NCBI GenBank assembly: GCA_030386875.1
Contig: CM059556.1
Coordinates: forward strand, 38,294,964 to 38,358,963
Length of the DNA: 64,000 nucleotides
Direction: 5' to 3'
Source: Morinoia aosen
Lineage: Eukaryota > Arthropoda > Malacostraca > Amphipoda > Talitridae
Position 1 is the first letter of the stretch. The number at the start of each line of letters is the position of its first letter. Below the pieces are notes generated by a model. The model was not told the DNA's origin. It ran no database searches and was given only the letters and a program-made list of their open reading frames with translations. Position numbers and translations under genes: made by a program. This document shows positions 23,192-35,301 of the stretch, piece after piece.

Positions 23192-23427
23192 CCGTCTCTC
23201 TGTGACGCTCCTAATTGATGTGATGGCTGCAATAGCCAATCTGAAACGCAGGCAGCAAAGACTAAACACGCGGCGGCAGCGAGAGCACAAAGTCACCACC
23301 AATAAGGCCGCTCAATGACCGTATCTGTGATACGAGTTTCACCAGCGCACAAGTTCAAGAATATCTTAATCGCGGGTACTATTAGGATGGATATATTTGT
23401 TTGTTATTCACATCTGGAAAATTGATC
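23192..23427. repeat. Dispersed repeat Y (copy 1)
   Basis: Shares with 37035-37171 the long phrase gctcaatgaccgtatctgtg and then atacgagtttcacc, cgcacaag, aatcgcgggtact and aggatggat-tatttgtttgt. The copy here carries about 80-85 bp between cgctcct and ggccgctcaatg that the other copy lacks. It could be part of a larger transposon; the ends are not defined. Confidence 0.8.
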
Positions 23428-23485
23428 GGAGGAGAGTACTGAATTCTGTTATTTCTTACAGACCCTGTTCACTAATAATACAATA

Positions 23486-24340
23486 ATATAAAAGTTGAGA
23501 GCAGCTCATGGAACATTACATTAGCTGAGAGCAGCTCATAGAATATTGTAAAAAGTGAGAGCAGCTCATAGAATATTGTAAAAAGTGAGAGCAGCTCATA
23601 GAATATTGTAAAAAGTGAGAGCAGCTCATGGAATTTTAAAAAATTTGAGAGCAGCGCATGGAATATTACATTAGCTGAGAGCAGCTCATAGAATGTTGTA
23701 AAAAGTGAGAGCAGCTCATAGAATATTGTAAAAAGTGAGAGCAGCGCATGGAATATTACATTAGCTGAGAGCAGCTCATAGAATATTGTAAAAAGTGAGA
23801 GCAGCTCATGGAATTTTAAAAAATTTGAGAGCAGCGCATGGAATATTACATTAGCTGAGAGCAGCTCATAGAATATTGTAAAAAGTGAGAGTAGCTCATA
23901 GAATATTGTAAAAAGTGAGAGCAGCTCATAGAATATTGTAAAAAGTGAGAGCAGCGCATGGAATATTACATTAGCTGAGAGCAGCTCATAGAATATTGTA
24001 AAAAGTGAGAGCAGCTCATAGAATATTGTAAAAAGTGAGAGCAGCTCATAGAATATTGTAAAAAGTGAGAGCAGCGCATGGAATATTACATTAGCTGAGA
24101 GCAGCTCATAGAATATTGTAAAAAGTGAGAGCAGCTCATAGAATATTATAAAAAGTGAGAGCAGCGCATGGAATATTACATTAGCTGAGAGCAGCTCATA
24201 GAATATTGTAAAAAGTGAGAGCAGCTCATAGAATATTGTAAAAAGTGAGAGCAGCGCATGGAATATTCTAAAAGTTGACAGCAGCTCATGGAATTTAATA
24301 AAACTGACAAGCAGCTAATGGAATATCATATAAGAGAGGA
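23486..24340. repeat. 30-bp tandem array, about 28 copies (locus 2)
   Basis: Units are of three types: agcagctcatagaatattgt followed by aaaaagtgag; agcgcatggaatattaca followed by ttagctgag; and one with gaattttaaaaaatttgag. The types alternate in short patterns, giving a loose higher-order structure of 90-150 bp. The family also occurs, decayed, at 19085-19390. Confidence 0.95.
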
Positions 24341-24384
24341 GCTAATGACAGCGCCACGCCATTACAATTCATTACTTTGTGCCC

Positions 24385-24403
24385 GCAGGTGGGTGGGTGG
24401 GTG
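24385..24403 (+). other. Short G-run motif
   Basis: caggtgggtgggtgggtga holds three GGG runs and one GG run with 1-nt loops, a near-canonical G-quadruplex motif beside the next array. Only suggestive. Confidence 0.35.
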
Positions 24404-24489
24404 ATAGGATCAAAATCAGCTGTTCACTCCAACATGAAGCTATTACTCCAGTTAACATACCAGCATTACCACCTAGCAGCGAACGAATG

Positions 24490-26070
24490 ACTCTCAAAAC
24501 GGGATTGTGAGAATCGCTCTCTCAAAACGGGATTGTAAGAATTGCTCTCTCAAAACGGGATTGTAAGAATTGCTCTCTCAAAACGGGATTGTAAGAATTG
24601 CTCTCTCAAAACGGGATTGTAAGAATTGCTCTCTCAAAACGGGATTGTGAGAATCGCTCTCTCAAAACGGGATTGTGAGAATCGCTCTCTCAAAACGGGA
24701 TTGTAAGAATTGCTCTCTCAAAACGGGATTGTAAGAATTGCTCTCTCAAAACGGGATTGTGAGAATCGCTCTCTCAAAACGGGACTGTGAGAATCGCTCT
24801 CTCAAAACGGGACTGTGAGAATCGCTCTCTCAAAACGGGACTGTGAGAATCGCTCTCTCAAAACGGGATTGTAAGAATTGCTCTCTCAAAACGGGATTGT
24901 AAGAATTTCTCTCTCAAAACGGGATTGTGAGAATCGCTCTCTCAAAACGGGATTGTGAGAATCGCTCTCTCAAAACGGGATTGTAAGAATTGCTCTCTCA
25001 AAACGGGATTGTGAGAATTGCTCTCTCAAAACGGGATTGTAAGAATTGCTCTCTCAAAACGGGATTGTGAGAATCGCTCTCTCAAAACGGGATTGTAAGA
25101 ATTGCTCTCTCAAAACGGGATTGTAAAAATTGCTCTCTCAAAACGGGATTGTAAGAATTGCTCTCTCAAAACGGGATTGTGAGAATTGCTCTCTCAAAAC
25201 GGGATTGTGAGAATTGCTCTCTCAAAACGGGATTGTAAGAATTGCTCTCTCAAAACGGGATTGTAAGAATTGCTCTCTCAAAACGGGATTGTGAGAATCG
25301 CTCTCTCAAAACGGGATTGTGAGAATCGCTCTCTCAAAACGGGATTGTAAGAATTGCTCTCTCAAAACGGGATTGTAAGAATTGCTCTCTCAAAACGGGA
25401 TTGTGAGAATCGCTCTCTCAAAACGGGATTGTGAGAATCGCTCTCTCAAAACGGGATTGTAAGAATTGCTCTCTCAAAACGGGATTGTGAGAATTGCTCT
25501 CTCAAAACGGGATTGTAAGAATTGCTCTCTAAAAACGGGATTGTAAGAATTGCTCTCTCAAAACGGGATTGTGAGAATCGCTCTCTCAAAACGGGATTGT
25601 AAGAATTGCTCTCTCAAAACGGGATTGTGAGAATCGCTCTCTCAAAACGGGATTGTAAGAATTGCTCTCTCAAAACGGGATTGTGAGAATCGCTCTCTCA
25701 AAACGGGATTGTAAGAATTGCTCTCTCAAAACGGGATTGTGAGAATCGCTCTCTCAAAACGGGATTGTAAGAATTGCTCTCTCAAAACGGGATTGTAAGA
25801 ATTGCTCTCTCAAAACGGGATTGTAAGAATTGCTCTCTCAAAACGGGATTGTGAGAATCGCTCTCTCAAAACGGGATTGTAAGAATTGCTCTCTCAAAAC
25901 GGGATTGTGAGAATTGCTCTCTCAAAACGGGATTGTAAGAATTGCTCTCTCAAAACGGGATTGTGAGAATCGCTCTCTCAAAACGGGATTGTAAGAATTG
26001 CTCTCTCAAAACGGGATTGTAAGAATTGCTCTCTCAAAACGGGATTGTAAGAATTGCTCTCTCAAAACGG
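24490..26070. repeat. 28-bp tandem array, about 56 copies
   Basis: Units consist of ctctctcaaaacgggattgt followed by aagaattg or gagaatcg. The two forms alternate without a strict order; a gggactgt variant occupies three neighbouring units near 24780-24850. There are no variable spacers, so this is not a CRISPR array. Confidence 0.97.
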
Positions 26071-26539
26071 AGATTCTTTTCTTTGCTCTCAAAGAAAATC
26101 CACATTACCAATAAAAAACGAGTTGAAAAAAATAGAAAGTAGAAAAAAAAACTAAAATCCAATATTTTTAGGCACAAGGAAGCCCGAAGCTGCGTACCAG
26201 CTGGAATCAACGAACGCCCGACAAAAACAGGAACCGTCGCTGAACAACAACACTGAAGTGGAAAACGCAGCGATTTTCTGCGATAAGCCCACACGGCTGA
26301 AACAAGCACAGGGCGCTTACAAAACCAAAAGAGACAACGCTAACAAATTTCAGACACATGGAAGGTTTCTTTAAATATTTTTAACTTCTGCAGCAGGGTA
26401 CACTGGTATTAGTAATAGCAGCAGCGAGTTACATTAATTAAGCAACAAGATAATTAGGTTGCGCTACGTTGGAAAAACCAAGCGTCATTAGAGCGATCCT
26501 TTCTATGTATGTTAAGACCCAGATGTGGTCCAGATCCGG
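26071..26539. other. Unique spacer
   Basis: A 91-codon frame on minus (26034-26309) begins in the array and has no recognisable domain. Nothing else is supported. Confidence 0.5.
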
Positions 26540-27290
26540 CTGAGATCCTGGCCCAACTGAGATCCAGACCCAACTGAGATCCAGACCCAACTGAGATCCA
26601 GACCCAACTGAGATCCAGACCCAACTGAGATCCAGACCCAACTGAGATCCAGACCCAACTGAGATCCAGACCCAACTGAGATCCAGACCCAACTGAGATC
26701 CAGACCCAACTGAGATCCAGACCCAACTGAGATCCAGACCCAACTGAGATCCAGACCCAACTGAGATCCAGACCCAACTGAGATCCAGACCCAACTGAGA
26801 TCCAGGCCCAACTGAGATCCAGGCCCAACTGAGATCCAGACCCAACTGAGATCCAGACCCAACTGAGATCCAGACCCAACTGAGATCCAGACCCAACTGA
26901 GATCCAGACCCAACTGAGATCCAGACCCAACTGAGATCCAGACCCAACTGAGATCCAGACCCAACTGAGATCCAGACCCAACTGAGATCCAGACCCAACT
27001 GAGATCTAGACCCAACTGAGATCCAGACCCAACTGAGATCCAGACCCAACTGAGATCCAGATCCAACTGACATCCAGATCCAACTGATATCCAGATCCAA
27101 CTGACATCCAGATCCATCAGAGATCCAAATCCGGCCGAGATCCAGATCCAACTGAGATCCAGATCCAGCTGAGATCCAGATCCAGCTGAGATCCAGATCC
27201 AGCTGAGATCCAGATCCAGCTGAGACCCGGATCCAGCTGAGACCCAGATCCAGCTGAGACCCAGATCTAGCTGAGACCCAGACCCAGTTA
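26540..27290. repeat. 17-bp tandem array, about 44 copies
   Basis: Unit is ctgagatccagacccaa. From about 27050 units drift to ctgacatccagatccaa and ctgagacccagatccag. Three units equal 17 codons, so minus-strand frames of 175-316 codons with a 17-residue period appear in all three frames. I treat them as repeat artefacts. Confidence 0.97.
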
Positions 27291-27521
27291 TCATCCAGGG
27301 GAGACGCAACCAAGCCCCAGACCAAGGGAGAGGGAGACGCAAGATGCGGCGAGGGCAGAGCGCTGCAGGATACGCATGCCCACAGCACGGGAGCCGCAGC
27401 AGAAGAAGCGTCCGCACAAATTGAAACAACAGCTCAGGCTGACTGAAAGGGGCTTGTTGAAGGAAACATGGGACAATTTAGCAGTCCGCCTGAGCTCTGC
27501 TCACATGCGATCATTCAGTTT

Positions 27522-28025
27522 GCACGTGTGGACACTCGATTCGAGCGTGTGGACACTCGATTCGAGCGTGTGGACACTCGATTCGAGCGTGTGGACACTC
27601 GATTCGAGCGTGTGGAGACTCGATTCGAGCGTGTGGACACTCGATTAGAGCGTGTGGACACTCGATTAGAGCGTGTGGACACTCGATTCGAGCGTGTGGA
27701 CACTCGATTCGAGCGTGTGGACACTCGATTCGAGCGCGTGGACACTCGATTCGAGCGTGTGGACACTCGATTCGAGCGTGTGGACACTCGATTCGAGCGT
27801 GTGGATACTCGATTCGAGCGTGTGGACACTCGATTCGAGCGTGTGGACACTCGATTCGAGCGTGTGGACACTCGATTCGAGCGTGTGGACACTCGATTCG
27901 AGCGTGTGGACACTCGATTCGAGCGTGTGGACACTCGATTCGAGCGTGTGGACACTCGATTCGAGCGTGTGGACACTCGGTTCGCGCCTGTGGACACTCG
28001 ATTCGAGCGTGTAAACACTCGGTTC
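27522..28025. repeat. 21-bp tandem array, about 24 copies
   Basis: The unit is gtgtggacactcgattcgag plus c. As 21 is a multiple of 3, three frames keep a fixed heptapeptide: VDTRFER (plus), and WTLDSSV (plus), and a Ser/Arg-rich heptad on minus. The VDTRFER frame (27468-28121, 217 codons) would suit a charged coiled coil, but opposite-strand frames are equally open and nothing shows selection on one of them. Confidence 0.96.
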
Positions 28026-28400
28026 ACACGCTCGGAGTGCTTGGCCAGCAACTTCCTTTTCCAGTTGAACGTGTCCTGCGAATTATCCTTAGCTTGCAGT
28101 CTAACTGAACGTGTTGTGTGAGTAATATTCAAGTTCTGTTAATTCAAATCTAAAAAATAAAGATTTCTAGCCCGTGTTTCCTCACGACAGCGCGCAAGCG
28201 AGTGTTTTACAAGCGAGACGAAGGCACAAGTGCCGTAACAACAGAGATGCACACAGGCAGCAGGTACGCACACAGACGGTAGGGGGAGAACAAAACCATG
28301 AGGAAAGAAAGGGTCGAGAGGGGTACTAATGAGCTCACGTAGAGCCCTCCAATTACGCCAACCTATTAAATGGAGCTGACGAGCCCGCGGCGCACGGTGA
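28026..28400. other. Unique spacer
   Basis: Ordinary sequence between arrays. I see no gene or regulatory element. Confidence 0.5.
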
Positions 28401-28590
28401 CACGCTGCTGCTGCTGCTGCTGCTAGTGCTGGTGTTTTTGTTGTTGCTCTTAGTGTTGTTGCAGTTATTGCTGCTGGTGCTGGTGTTGGTGCTGCTAGTG
28501 CTGGTGCTGTTGTTGTTGTTGCTCTTAGTGTTGGTGGTGCTGCTGCTGGTGGTGGTGCTATTGTTGCAGATGGTGCTACTGCTTCTGTTG
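28401..28590. repeat. CTG/TTG trinucleotide-rich tract
   Basis: An imperfect microsatellite of ctg, ttg and gtg triplets starting with a pure ctg run at about 28402-28424. It gives a Leu/Val-rich frame on plus and a Ser/Thr/Asn-rich frame on minus, both expected from the triplets. Confidence 0.9.
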
Positions 28591-28609
28591 CAGATGGTGT
28601 TGCAATGCA

Positions 28610-29230
28610 AAAATGTAGAGTCCAGAGCTGAAGGTTGAGCAGGCCTTCTTCAATCGCTTGTAATTAAATATAATTTGTTTTCCCAAATTGGTGCGGGCCA
28701 CCTTTTTCCGATTCACTGCCTTCCTTTTCAAGACCCTATCACATATTTGCTTCAACATATATTGGTGAGACCCTACCTTTTCCTGGGACGTTATTATAAG
28801 AATATCGAAAGTTGCGCGGGAGATTTATCCATTCATTTCTTCTACGATATATTAAATTTTTATTACCGACCATATCAATTTGATAATTAGCATAAGCTAC
28901 CACCAACTTCATAATGGAAATAGATAACGCCAATGTACGTTCATACCTTGTGCATAGATTCCTTCAATTTTATTCTGATTCACTCAATGATGGTGATGAT
29001 CAAAAAGAAGTTTGGGTAATCACAGCCACTATATCAATGTTACAGTATTATCAAAGTAATGAACTAGCCATGCCTGGTCTCCTTCCTTTATGAATGTTCC
29101 GTGGTTAGCGTCCCTATCTTCTTGCATCGCAACTTCTCTCGCTTTCTCTAATTAGCCTCATTGCGCTGAATACTAGGAACACGAGATGGTGCAGGTATTC
29201 CACTACTGAAAATGACGGCCGATGGTACAC
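28610..29230. other. Unique spacer
   Basis: Short frames of 60-71 codons on both strands overlap each other. None is convincing. Confidence 0.5.
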
Positions 29231-29234
29231 ATTA

Positions 29235-29460
29235 CTATATCACTAGGCTATATATATTATATCACAAAGCATTACTATATCAGTAAGCTATATACAATAT
29301 CACGAAGCTGTATACAATATCACTAAGCTGTATACAACAACATTAAGCTGTATACGATATCACTAAGCTATCACTGAGCTACATACTACATCACTAAACT
29401 ATATACTTTATCACAAAGCTATATAGTTCATCACAAAGCATTACATCACCAAGCTATGGA
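29235..29460. repeat. Degenerate short tandem repeat
   Basis: About ten loose units of 18-25 bp built from agctatatacaatatcac and close variants. Spacing and sequence vary. Confidence 0.75.
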
Positions 29461-29854
29461 GAGAAAAGCCTGGTCAGATTTGCAGGAAATTCACGAGGTG
29501 CAAATCAAATGTGCGCCATTACGGCGCCGGCAATACGAGTGCGAAGACGAGAAGGCCGGTTACTGCGACGGATATCAAAACGAAGTAACAGTGTGAAGTT
29601 CTCAGTCTCAATTCAACTCATATTCGCTCAAAACGAAAACATTTAAATAGTAAACGAAGCATTCGCTCAAAACGAGAATATTCAAATGATAACCAAAGCA
29701 CTTACCGACCATCGACACCTATTCAAAGCCGTATAATATATTCCGAAATATTCATCAACGAATCCTACCATCAGCATCCGGTAAGGCAAGTTTGCTACTC
29801 AACTCAGAACACGCAACATGTGCCAAGTAACACGCATATGTGTACAGTACCATA

Positions 29855-30020
29855 CAACATGTGTAAAGGAACACACAACATGTGTAAAAAACACATGTGT
29901 AAAAAAATGTATAAAGTAACACACAAGATGCATAAAGTAACACACAAGATGTATAAAGTAACACACAAGATGTATAAAGTAACACACAAGATGTATAAAG
30001 TAACACACAAGAAGATGTAT
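29855..30020. repeat. 21-bp tandem array, about 5 clean copies plus degenerate ones
   Basis: The clean units (29910-30015) contain agtaacacacaagatgtata. Upstream units carry aacacacaacatgtgtaa and related words. Minus-strand frames with CVLLYTS or HLVCYFI heptads are repeat artefacts. Confidence 0.85.
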
Positions 30021-30189
30021 AAAATAAAGCAAGCTCACCGTTACACAGGAAGAATGTACTCCCTGTGTGGAGGAGAGTAAACAAACAAAAGACACACGCA
30101 CACACACACACAATACCCACCACGGTGCTAGGCGCTGCAGGCGGTCGAGAGAGCTCTGACGGAGACGTGGAGGGGTGCGACGCGATATT

Positions 30190-30272
30190 AATACTGAATA
30201 TTAACACTGAATAGTAACACTGGATATTAACACTGAATATCAACACTGAATATTAATAATGAATATTAATAC
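30190..30272. repeat. 13-bp repeat, about 6 copies
   Basis: Unit is tattaacactgaa with one-base variants. Confidence 0.8.
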
Positions 30273-30990
30273 CAGTTTATGCCCTCGCATGCTCCCCGTC
30301 CACTTGTGTTCACTACTTCGATTTACACGAGAGGGTAGGCAAGCAAAATTTCAGCACAAATCAATGACGGAACCACTTTTTTGAACTACGTTTCACTGGA
30401 AGCACTCATCTTTTCCTTGCCTTGAGATACGCTGGATATCTTGAAGACGTTACACGGTCACACACGTAAATAGACTTCATTTTCAATTTGACGTTTCTTA
30501 ACCACACTCGCGATAATAATTTCCACGTCGTGTGTTTATTACGGTAATTATCCTCCGGTAAGCTACCAGCACCCCATGAGTAGTGGCACTAAGGTAAATT
30601 TTGAAAAGAGCCAGTATGGCGATAGTATACACAATACAATAATAATAATAGCAGTAATAATAACAATATTAGCAATAATAATACAGGAGCCTCGTTTTCA
30701 AGCTACCTACGTTGTTGTGGTACCGTAAGCAACGCGAGTTCTAAGCCAACTTGGCTACGGGCAAAAGAGCACACACCCCTTCAAGGTTGTCATATGCCTC
30801 TGAGCACGAAGGGCTCCGAAGAACTGACGACACACCGCTAAGACGGTATGAAGTGTTAAAAAATCAGCCCCAAAGGTGCCCAGCGTGGGACAAACAAGGC
30901 TAGCAAACCAAGCACAAGAGGCTTTAAGCGTGAACAAGCTGATCCAAAATTTTCCGTACAGAAAAAAAAGCGTCAGAAGGCACTTAATAT
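30273..30990. other. Unique spacer with an AAT-rich patch
   Basis: A short (aat)n-like microsatellite occupies about 30636-30685. The remainder is unique and shows no supported gene. Confidence 0.5.
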
Positions 30991-30999
30991 TGTTCGAAT

Positions 31000-31420
31000 G
31001 CACAGAAGACGTAGCATAATATAACGAACACATAAATACATTCCGGAGATAAACAAAGACGCAACATAATATTGTAGAAATAATACCTAAAGGAGATGAA
31101 ACTGACGTAGTATAATATAAAGAGAGGCATAAAACACCTCACGCAAATAATAAAATTACGCAGCATAATATTGTAGGAATAAAACAATACCTAAAGGAGA
31201 TGAACTGGACATAGGATAATATAACGTAATATTAAAGACGCATAAAATGCCTAGAAACGATGAAATGAGCGTAGTATAATATAATAGGAAGCACATGAAT
31301 ACCTAAATGAGATGAAATGCACGTAGTAAAGCATAATATACTAGAAGGCACATACCACCTAGAAGACATGAACTGGACGTAGTACAGTATAATATATTAT
31401 AGCATAATACAACATAAAAC
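31000..31420. repeat. Degenerate repeat of about 45-60 bp, about 8 copies
   Basis: Each unit has cgtagtataatata (or cgcaacataatatt), then a variable stretch, then cctaaaggagatgaa or cctagaa-gatgaa. Unit length and sequence drift strongly, so the array is old. Confidence 0.75.
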
Positions 31421-31532
31421 ACTAGGTGGCACAAAACACCTAACGAAGACAACTCAGGACAGGACGGAACAATGGCCCAGTGAGGAGAGGGCAGCAGCAG
31501 CAGAAGACTATAAGGCACTAAGCCCCGGTGTA

Positions 31533-31565
31533 GGGGGGGAGAGGAGAGGGGAGGGGGAGGGAGGA
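31533..31565 (+). other. Purine tract with G-quadruplex potential
   Basis: Runs of 7, 4, 5 and 3 G separated by A/G-only linkers in a pure purine strand. It could form a G-quadruplex or a triplex. This is a structural prediction only. Confidence 0.6.
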
Positions 31566-31779
31566 CCAGTCTAATTGGGTCAAAGATTACTCCCTTGTTT
31601 TGTGGGAGCTGCCCCCTCCCACTCGTCCCGTCCCTATGGAGATGTTATGGGAGCAGCGTCCAATGTAATCATATTCCAAGCAATGTAATCATAATTCGTT
31701 CAATATAACCATAACTCATCCAATATCATAAAATTTATCCAATATAATCATTCAATACAATCATTCAACACGGGATGCA

Positions 31780-32205
31780 ATCATACAACAGATATTGTGC
31801 GCGCATATGTTTGACACGACACAATCATACAACAGATATTGTGTGGGCGCATCAGTGTTATACAATGTAATCATACAACAGATTGTGTGAGCGCATCAGT
31901 TTTATACAATGTAATCATACAACAGATATTGTGTGGGCATCAGTTGTATACAATGTAATCATACAACAGATTGTGTGGGCATCAGTGTTATACAATGTAA
32001 TCATACAACAGATTGTGTGGGCATCAGTTTTATACAATGTAATCATACAACAGATATTGTGTGGGCATCAGTTTTATACAATGCAATCATACAACAGATT
32101 GTGTGGGCATCAGTTTTATACAATGTAATCATACAACAGATATTGTGTGGGCGCATCAGTTTTATACAATGTAATCATACAACAGATATTGTGAGCGCAT
32201 CAGAC
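31780..32205. repeat. Tandem array with unit about 41-46 bp, about 9 copies
   Basis: Units contain gtgtgggcatcagttttata and caatgtaatcatacaacaga, with or without tatt and gcgc. Upstream (31660-31780) there are looser catccaatataatcat units that look like the ancestral edge. Confidence 0.92.
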
Positions 32206-32630
32206 TTTCATGCGATGCAAAGAACAATCCGTTTAGGTTGCCCCACAGTCGGCATAAACGAATGTCTGGCCAAGCGGCCATTTGAATTGTTTATAAATAC
32301 GAGACACAGGAAAATGGAAGAGCAATTATCGGAAGGTTACCCAGAATTGATCAATGGTGACGAGAGTGCACGGAAAGTTCCTCTTTAGCCACTGAATACG
32401 AAATGGTTCGAGGGATTTTCAGGTTAGAGTTTCGAAATATCGACAGTGTCAGGGAGATTCCAGGGAAACAAAACTGTACACTTTGCAAGTGTATGAACAG
32501 GAAAAAAGGTTGACACCAACATTAAAATATTAAATTAAAGGCTTAACGATCTCAAACCACGAAACCTGCGTTACCGACATGTATGAGCTTTTTTACTTGC
32601 ATTAATTCCTACAACACTAGACTACGGACG
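32206..32630. other. Unique spacer
   Basis: A frame of 151 codons starts inside the previous array and continues to 32388 with no recognisable domain. I do not call it. Confidence 0.45.
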
Positions 32631-32639
32631 AGTGATGCA

Positions 32640-32905
32640 AATATTTCCGACTCGGGGCATAATATTCACAATAATTGAAATTATGGGCAGAGAATTCATA
32701 ATATCCATTTGCAGAGACATAATATCAGTAAAATTCTTAAGCGAAGTCATAATAATAGCAAGGAAAGGCCAAACATTCTTCAGCGAAGTCATAATACTCG
32801 CGAGTGAAGGCATATTATTAGCAAGGGAAGTCGGAAACTGATATTAGCAGAGGAAGTCTTGACACTCACGAGCGAAGGCGTAATATCAGTAAGTGAAAGT
32901 ACTAT
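32640..32905. repeat. Degenerate repeat of about 30-38 bp
   Basis: Loose units sharing aagcgaagtcataata and tcagtaag or tagcaagg. About seven copies. Confidence 0.7.
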
Positions 32906-32999
32906 ATTGAATTGAATTGCCAAATTGAAGCAACAACACTCCAAAAGTTGCAAGATCGAGACTTACTCTAGTCCACGGATCACCAACAACGCGCGCACA

Positions 33000-33165
33000 A
33001 ATCAAACATCACTTGGACACCACACGCATCACGGACGCACACATCAAACATCACTTGGACACCACACGCATCCCGGACGCACAAATCAAACATCACTTGG
33101 ACACCACACGCATCACGGACGCACAAATCAAACATCACTTGGACACCACACACGCATCCCCACCA
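33000..33165. repeat. 42-bp tandem repeat, about 4 copies
   Basis: Units contain aaatcaaacatcacttggac and accacacgcatcacggacgc. As 42 is a multiple of 3, frames on both strands stay open with a 14-residue period. Confidence 0.93.
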
Positions 33166-33600
33166 GCAAAACACCACCAACACCCTCAGAGAAGGACAGT
33201 TAGATAGCTACACAAACACGGCTCAGAGGCGAGCACGCCACCAACATATAACGGCCGCAAGTAAGTAAGGAGAGAAAAGCTATAAAACGCACCACTTTTG
33301 CCGAGATCACGGCAAAGCGAACACCGTTTGAGCGCAAAAGAGTCGCAGACTTCAATTGTACAAGTCATGGCAACATCTGGCGAGCGAGCGGTTGTTCGCA
33401 ACCAACACCTAAATTCTGAGAGGCGACCGGCGAACCATGCACATTTATAGAAGTAGTCGCAAATGATCACAAAAATTGCAGGAGAAAATTTTCTCTATGA
33501 CACGAGCCATGCGGGATTGAGAGGGGGTGGGGTAATTGGGTAATTGTCATCACCACAGCTGACAATATTTGAAGCATCTAGGGCACTCGAATGACTAATC
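33166..33600. other. Unique spacer
   Basis: No repeat and no plausible gene. A first weak unit of the next array (ctgctgacaggtgcgcctc) appears at about 33617, separate from the main block. Confidence 0.5.
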
Positions 33601-33741
33601 CCATTTTTGAATCTTGCTGCTGACAGGTGCGCCTCTATCCAATCAGGGTGGTGGTGGTAATTCGTCAGAACCACAGCTGACAATAATTAGAGTATCTAGG
33701 ATACTAGAATAACCAGATACATTCTTAAATTCTCCTGCTGC

Positions 33742-34558
33742 TGACAGGTGCGTCTCAACCCGCCCTGCCGACAGGTGCGTCTCAACCCGCCCTGCCGACA
33801 GGTGCGTCTCAACCCGCCCTGCCGACAGGTGCGTCTCAACCCGCCCTGCCGACAGGTGCGTCTCAACCCGCCCTGCCGACAGGTGCGTCTCAACCCGCCC
33901 TGCCGACAGGTGCGTCTCAACCCGCCCTGCCGACAGGTGCGTCTCAACCCGCCCTGCCGACAGGTGCGTCTCAACCCGCCCTGCCGACAGGTGCGTCTCA
34001 ACCCGCCCTGCCGACAGGTGCGTCTCAACCCGCCCTGCCGACAGGTGCGTCTCAACCCGCCCTGCCGACAGGTGCGTCTCAACCCGCCCTGCCGACAGGT
34101 GCGTCTCAACCCGCCCTGCCGACAGGTGCGTCTCAACCCGCCCTGCTGACAGGTGCGTCTCAACCCGCCCTGCCGACAGGTGCGTCTCAACCCGCCCTGC
34201 CGACAGGTGCGTCTCAACCCGCCCTGCTGACAGGTGCGTCTCAATCCGCCCAGCTGACAGGTGCATCTCAATCCGCCCAGCTGACATGTGCGTCTAATCT
34301 GTCCAGCTGACAGGTGCGTCTCAATCCGCCCAGCTGACAGGTGCGTCTCAACCCACCCAGCTGACAGGTGCGTCTAATCTGTCCTGCTGACAGGTGCGTC
34401 TAATCTGTCCTGCTGACAGGTGCGTCTAATCTGTCCTGCTGACAGGTGCGTCTAATCTGTCCTGCTGACAGGTGCGTCTAATCTGTCCTGCTGACAGGTG
34501 CGTCTAATCTGTCCTGCTGACAGGTGCGTCTAATCTGTCCTGCTGACAGGTGCGTCTT
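33742..34558. repeat. 27-bp tandem array passing into a 26-bp form, about 30 copies
   Basis: Left part units join ccgacaggtgcgtctcaacc and cgccctg (27 bp). From about 34280 the unit is ctgacaggtgcgtctaatct plus gtcctg (26 bp), with hybrid units between. Frame-fixed 9-residue repeats open three or more frames on the two strands in the 27-bp part and close where the unit becomes 26 bp, which confirms they are by-products. Confidence 0.96.
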
Positions 34559-35013
34559 AATCCTTCTGATCGCAACCTTGCAAAATATTAAAATCGATTG
34601 CAACCCGCTGGAGCGCGGTCTAAACAGGAATAAATCGTTGATGACAAGCTCACTGCAGAAGTTCAACGGAAATACTAATAATGCACTGAAGATTTGAACG
34701 ATCTAAGCGCACGGAACATAATTTAGAAATTCTTTGGGCCTCGAACTGATGGAAATGAAGGAAAAAAGGCAGCACGGGCGAGCACTTGAGCTTGGAGAGC
34801 TCGGTCTCAAGCGCCCTTCTTGTTCGAGATTGCGAGTTCTGATGAGAAAACCAGCAAGTTCTGAAATTAACGGGAAGTCTCCCTAAAACCGGGCCTGCTT
34901 TATCGCACCTCTTCAACAGCTTCACGTAAGTAATTTTGTCACAGACATGATGGATTTTACGCTCACCCTTACTTACGATCTAAAATGTCCGGTAAAATTT
35001 CCTCGCAACTGGA
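34559..35013. other. Unique spacer
   Basis: A 91-codon minus frame (34650-34925) has no recognised domain. Nothing else stands out. Confidence 0.45.
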
Positions 35014-35021
35014 GTATTTAG

Positions 35022-35293
35022 CACGGTAGAGGAAACAAGGTAGGGTCAAACCAGTCTTTTTTTCGACGACTGTGTGGTTTTGCTGACGTCTCGACAACAA
35101 ACCAATAGTAGCTCTCATATTGCTTCTGGTAGCACTGCTACCACCAAATCTGGCTCCACTATTGGCCTAACGACGTGGTATTTTGGAGACGTCATAAAGT
35201 TTGTTTGAAATAAAGCCGTTCTATTGGCTAGCCAAACTAGAGGATGTGTATTTTCTTCCATAGAAATGACCCTACCTTGTTTCCTCTGCCGTG
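35022..35293. mobile_element. 272-bp hAT-like MITE
   Basis: Ends are cacggtagaggaaacaaggt at the left and its near-perfect complement accttgtttcctctgccgtg at the right; total inverted repeat is about 27 bp with one mismatch. An exact 8-bp direct repeat, gtatttag, flanks it at 35014-35021 and 35294-35301. CA...TG ends with 8-bp duplications are the signature of the hAT superfamily. There is no coding capacity, so it depends on an enzyme made elsewhere. Confidence 0.92.
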
Positions 35294-35301
35294 GTATTTA
35301 G

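Noticed and set aside
24490-26070. CRISPR-like array of 28-bp repeats
   Set aside because: The units are directly head to tail with no unique spacers, there are no cas genes, and the surroundings are eukaryotic.
26438-27429. Trp/Ser-rich repeat protein on minus
   Set aside because: The 17-bp unit gives the same 17-residue period in all three minus frames, as expected for a non-coding repeat.
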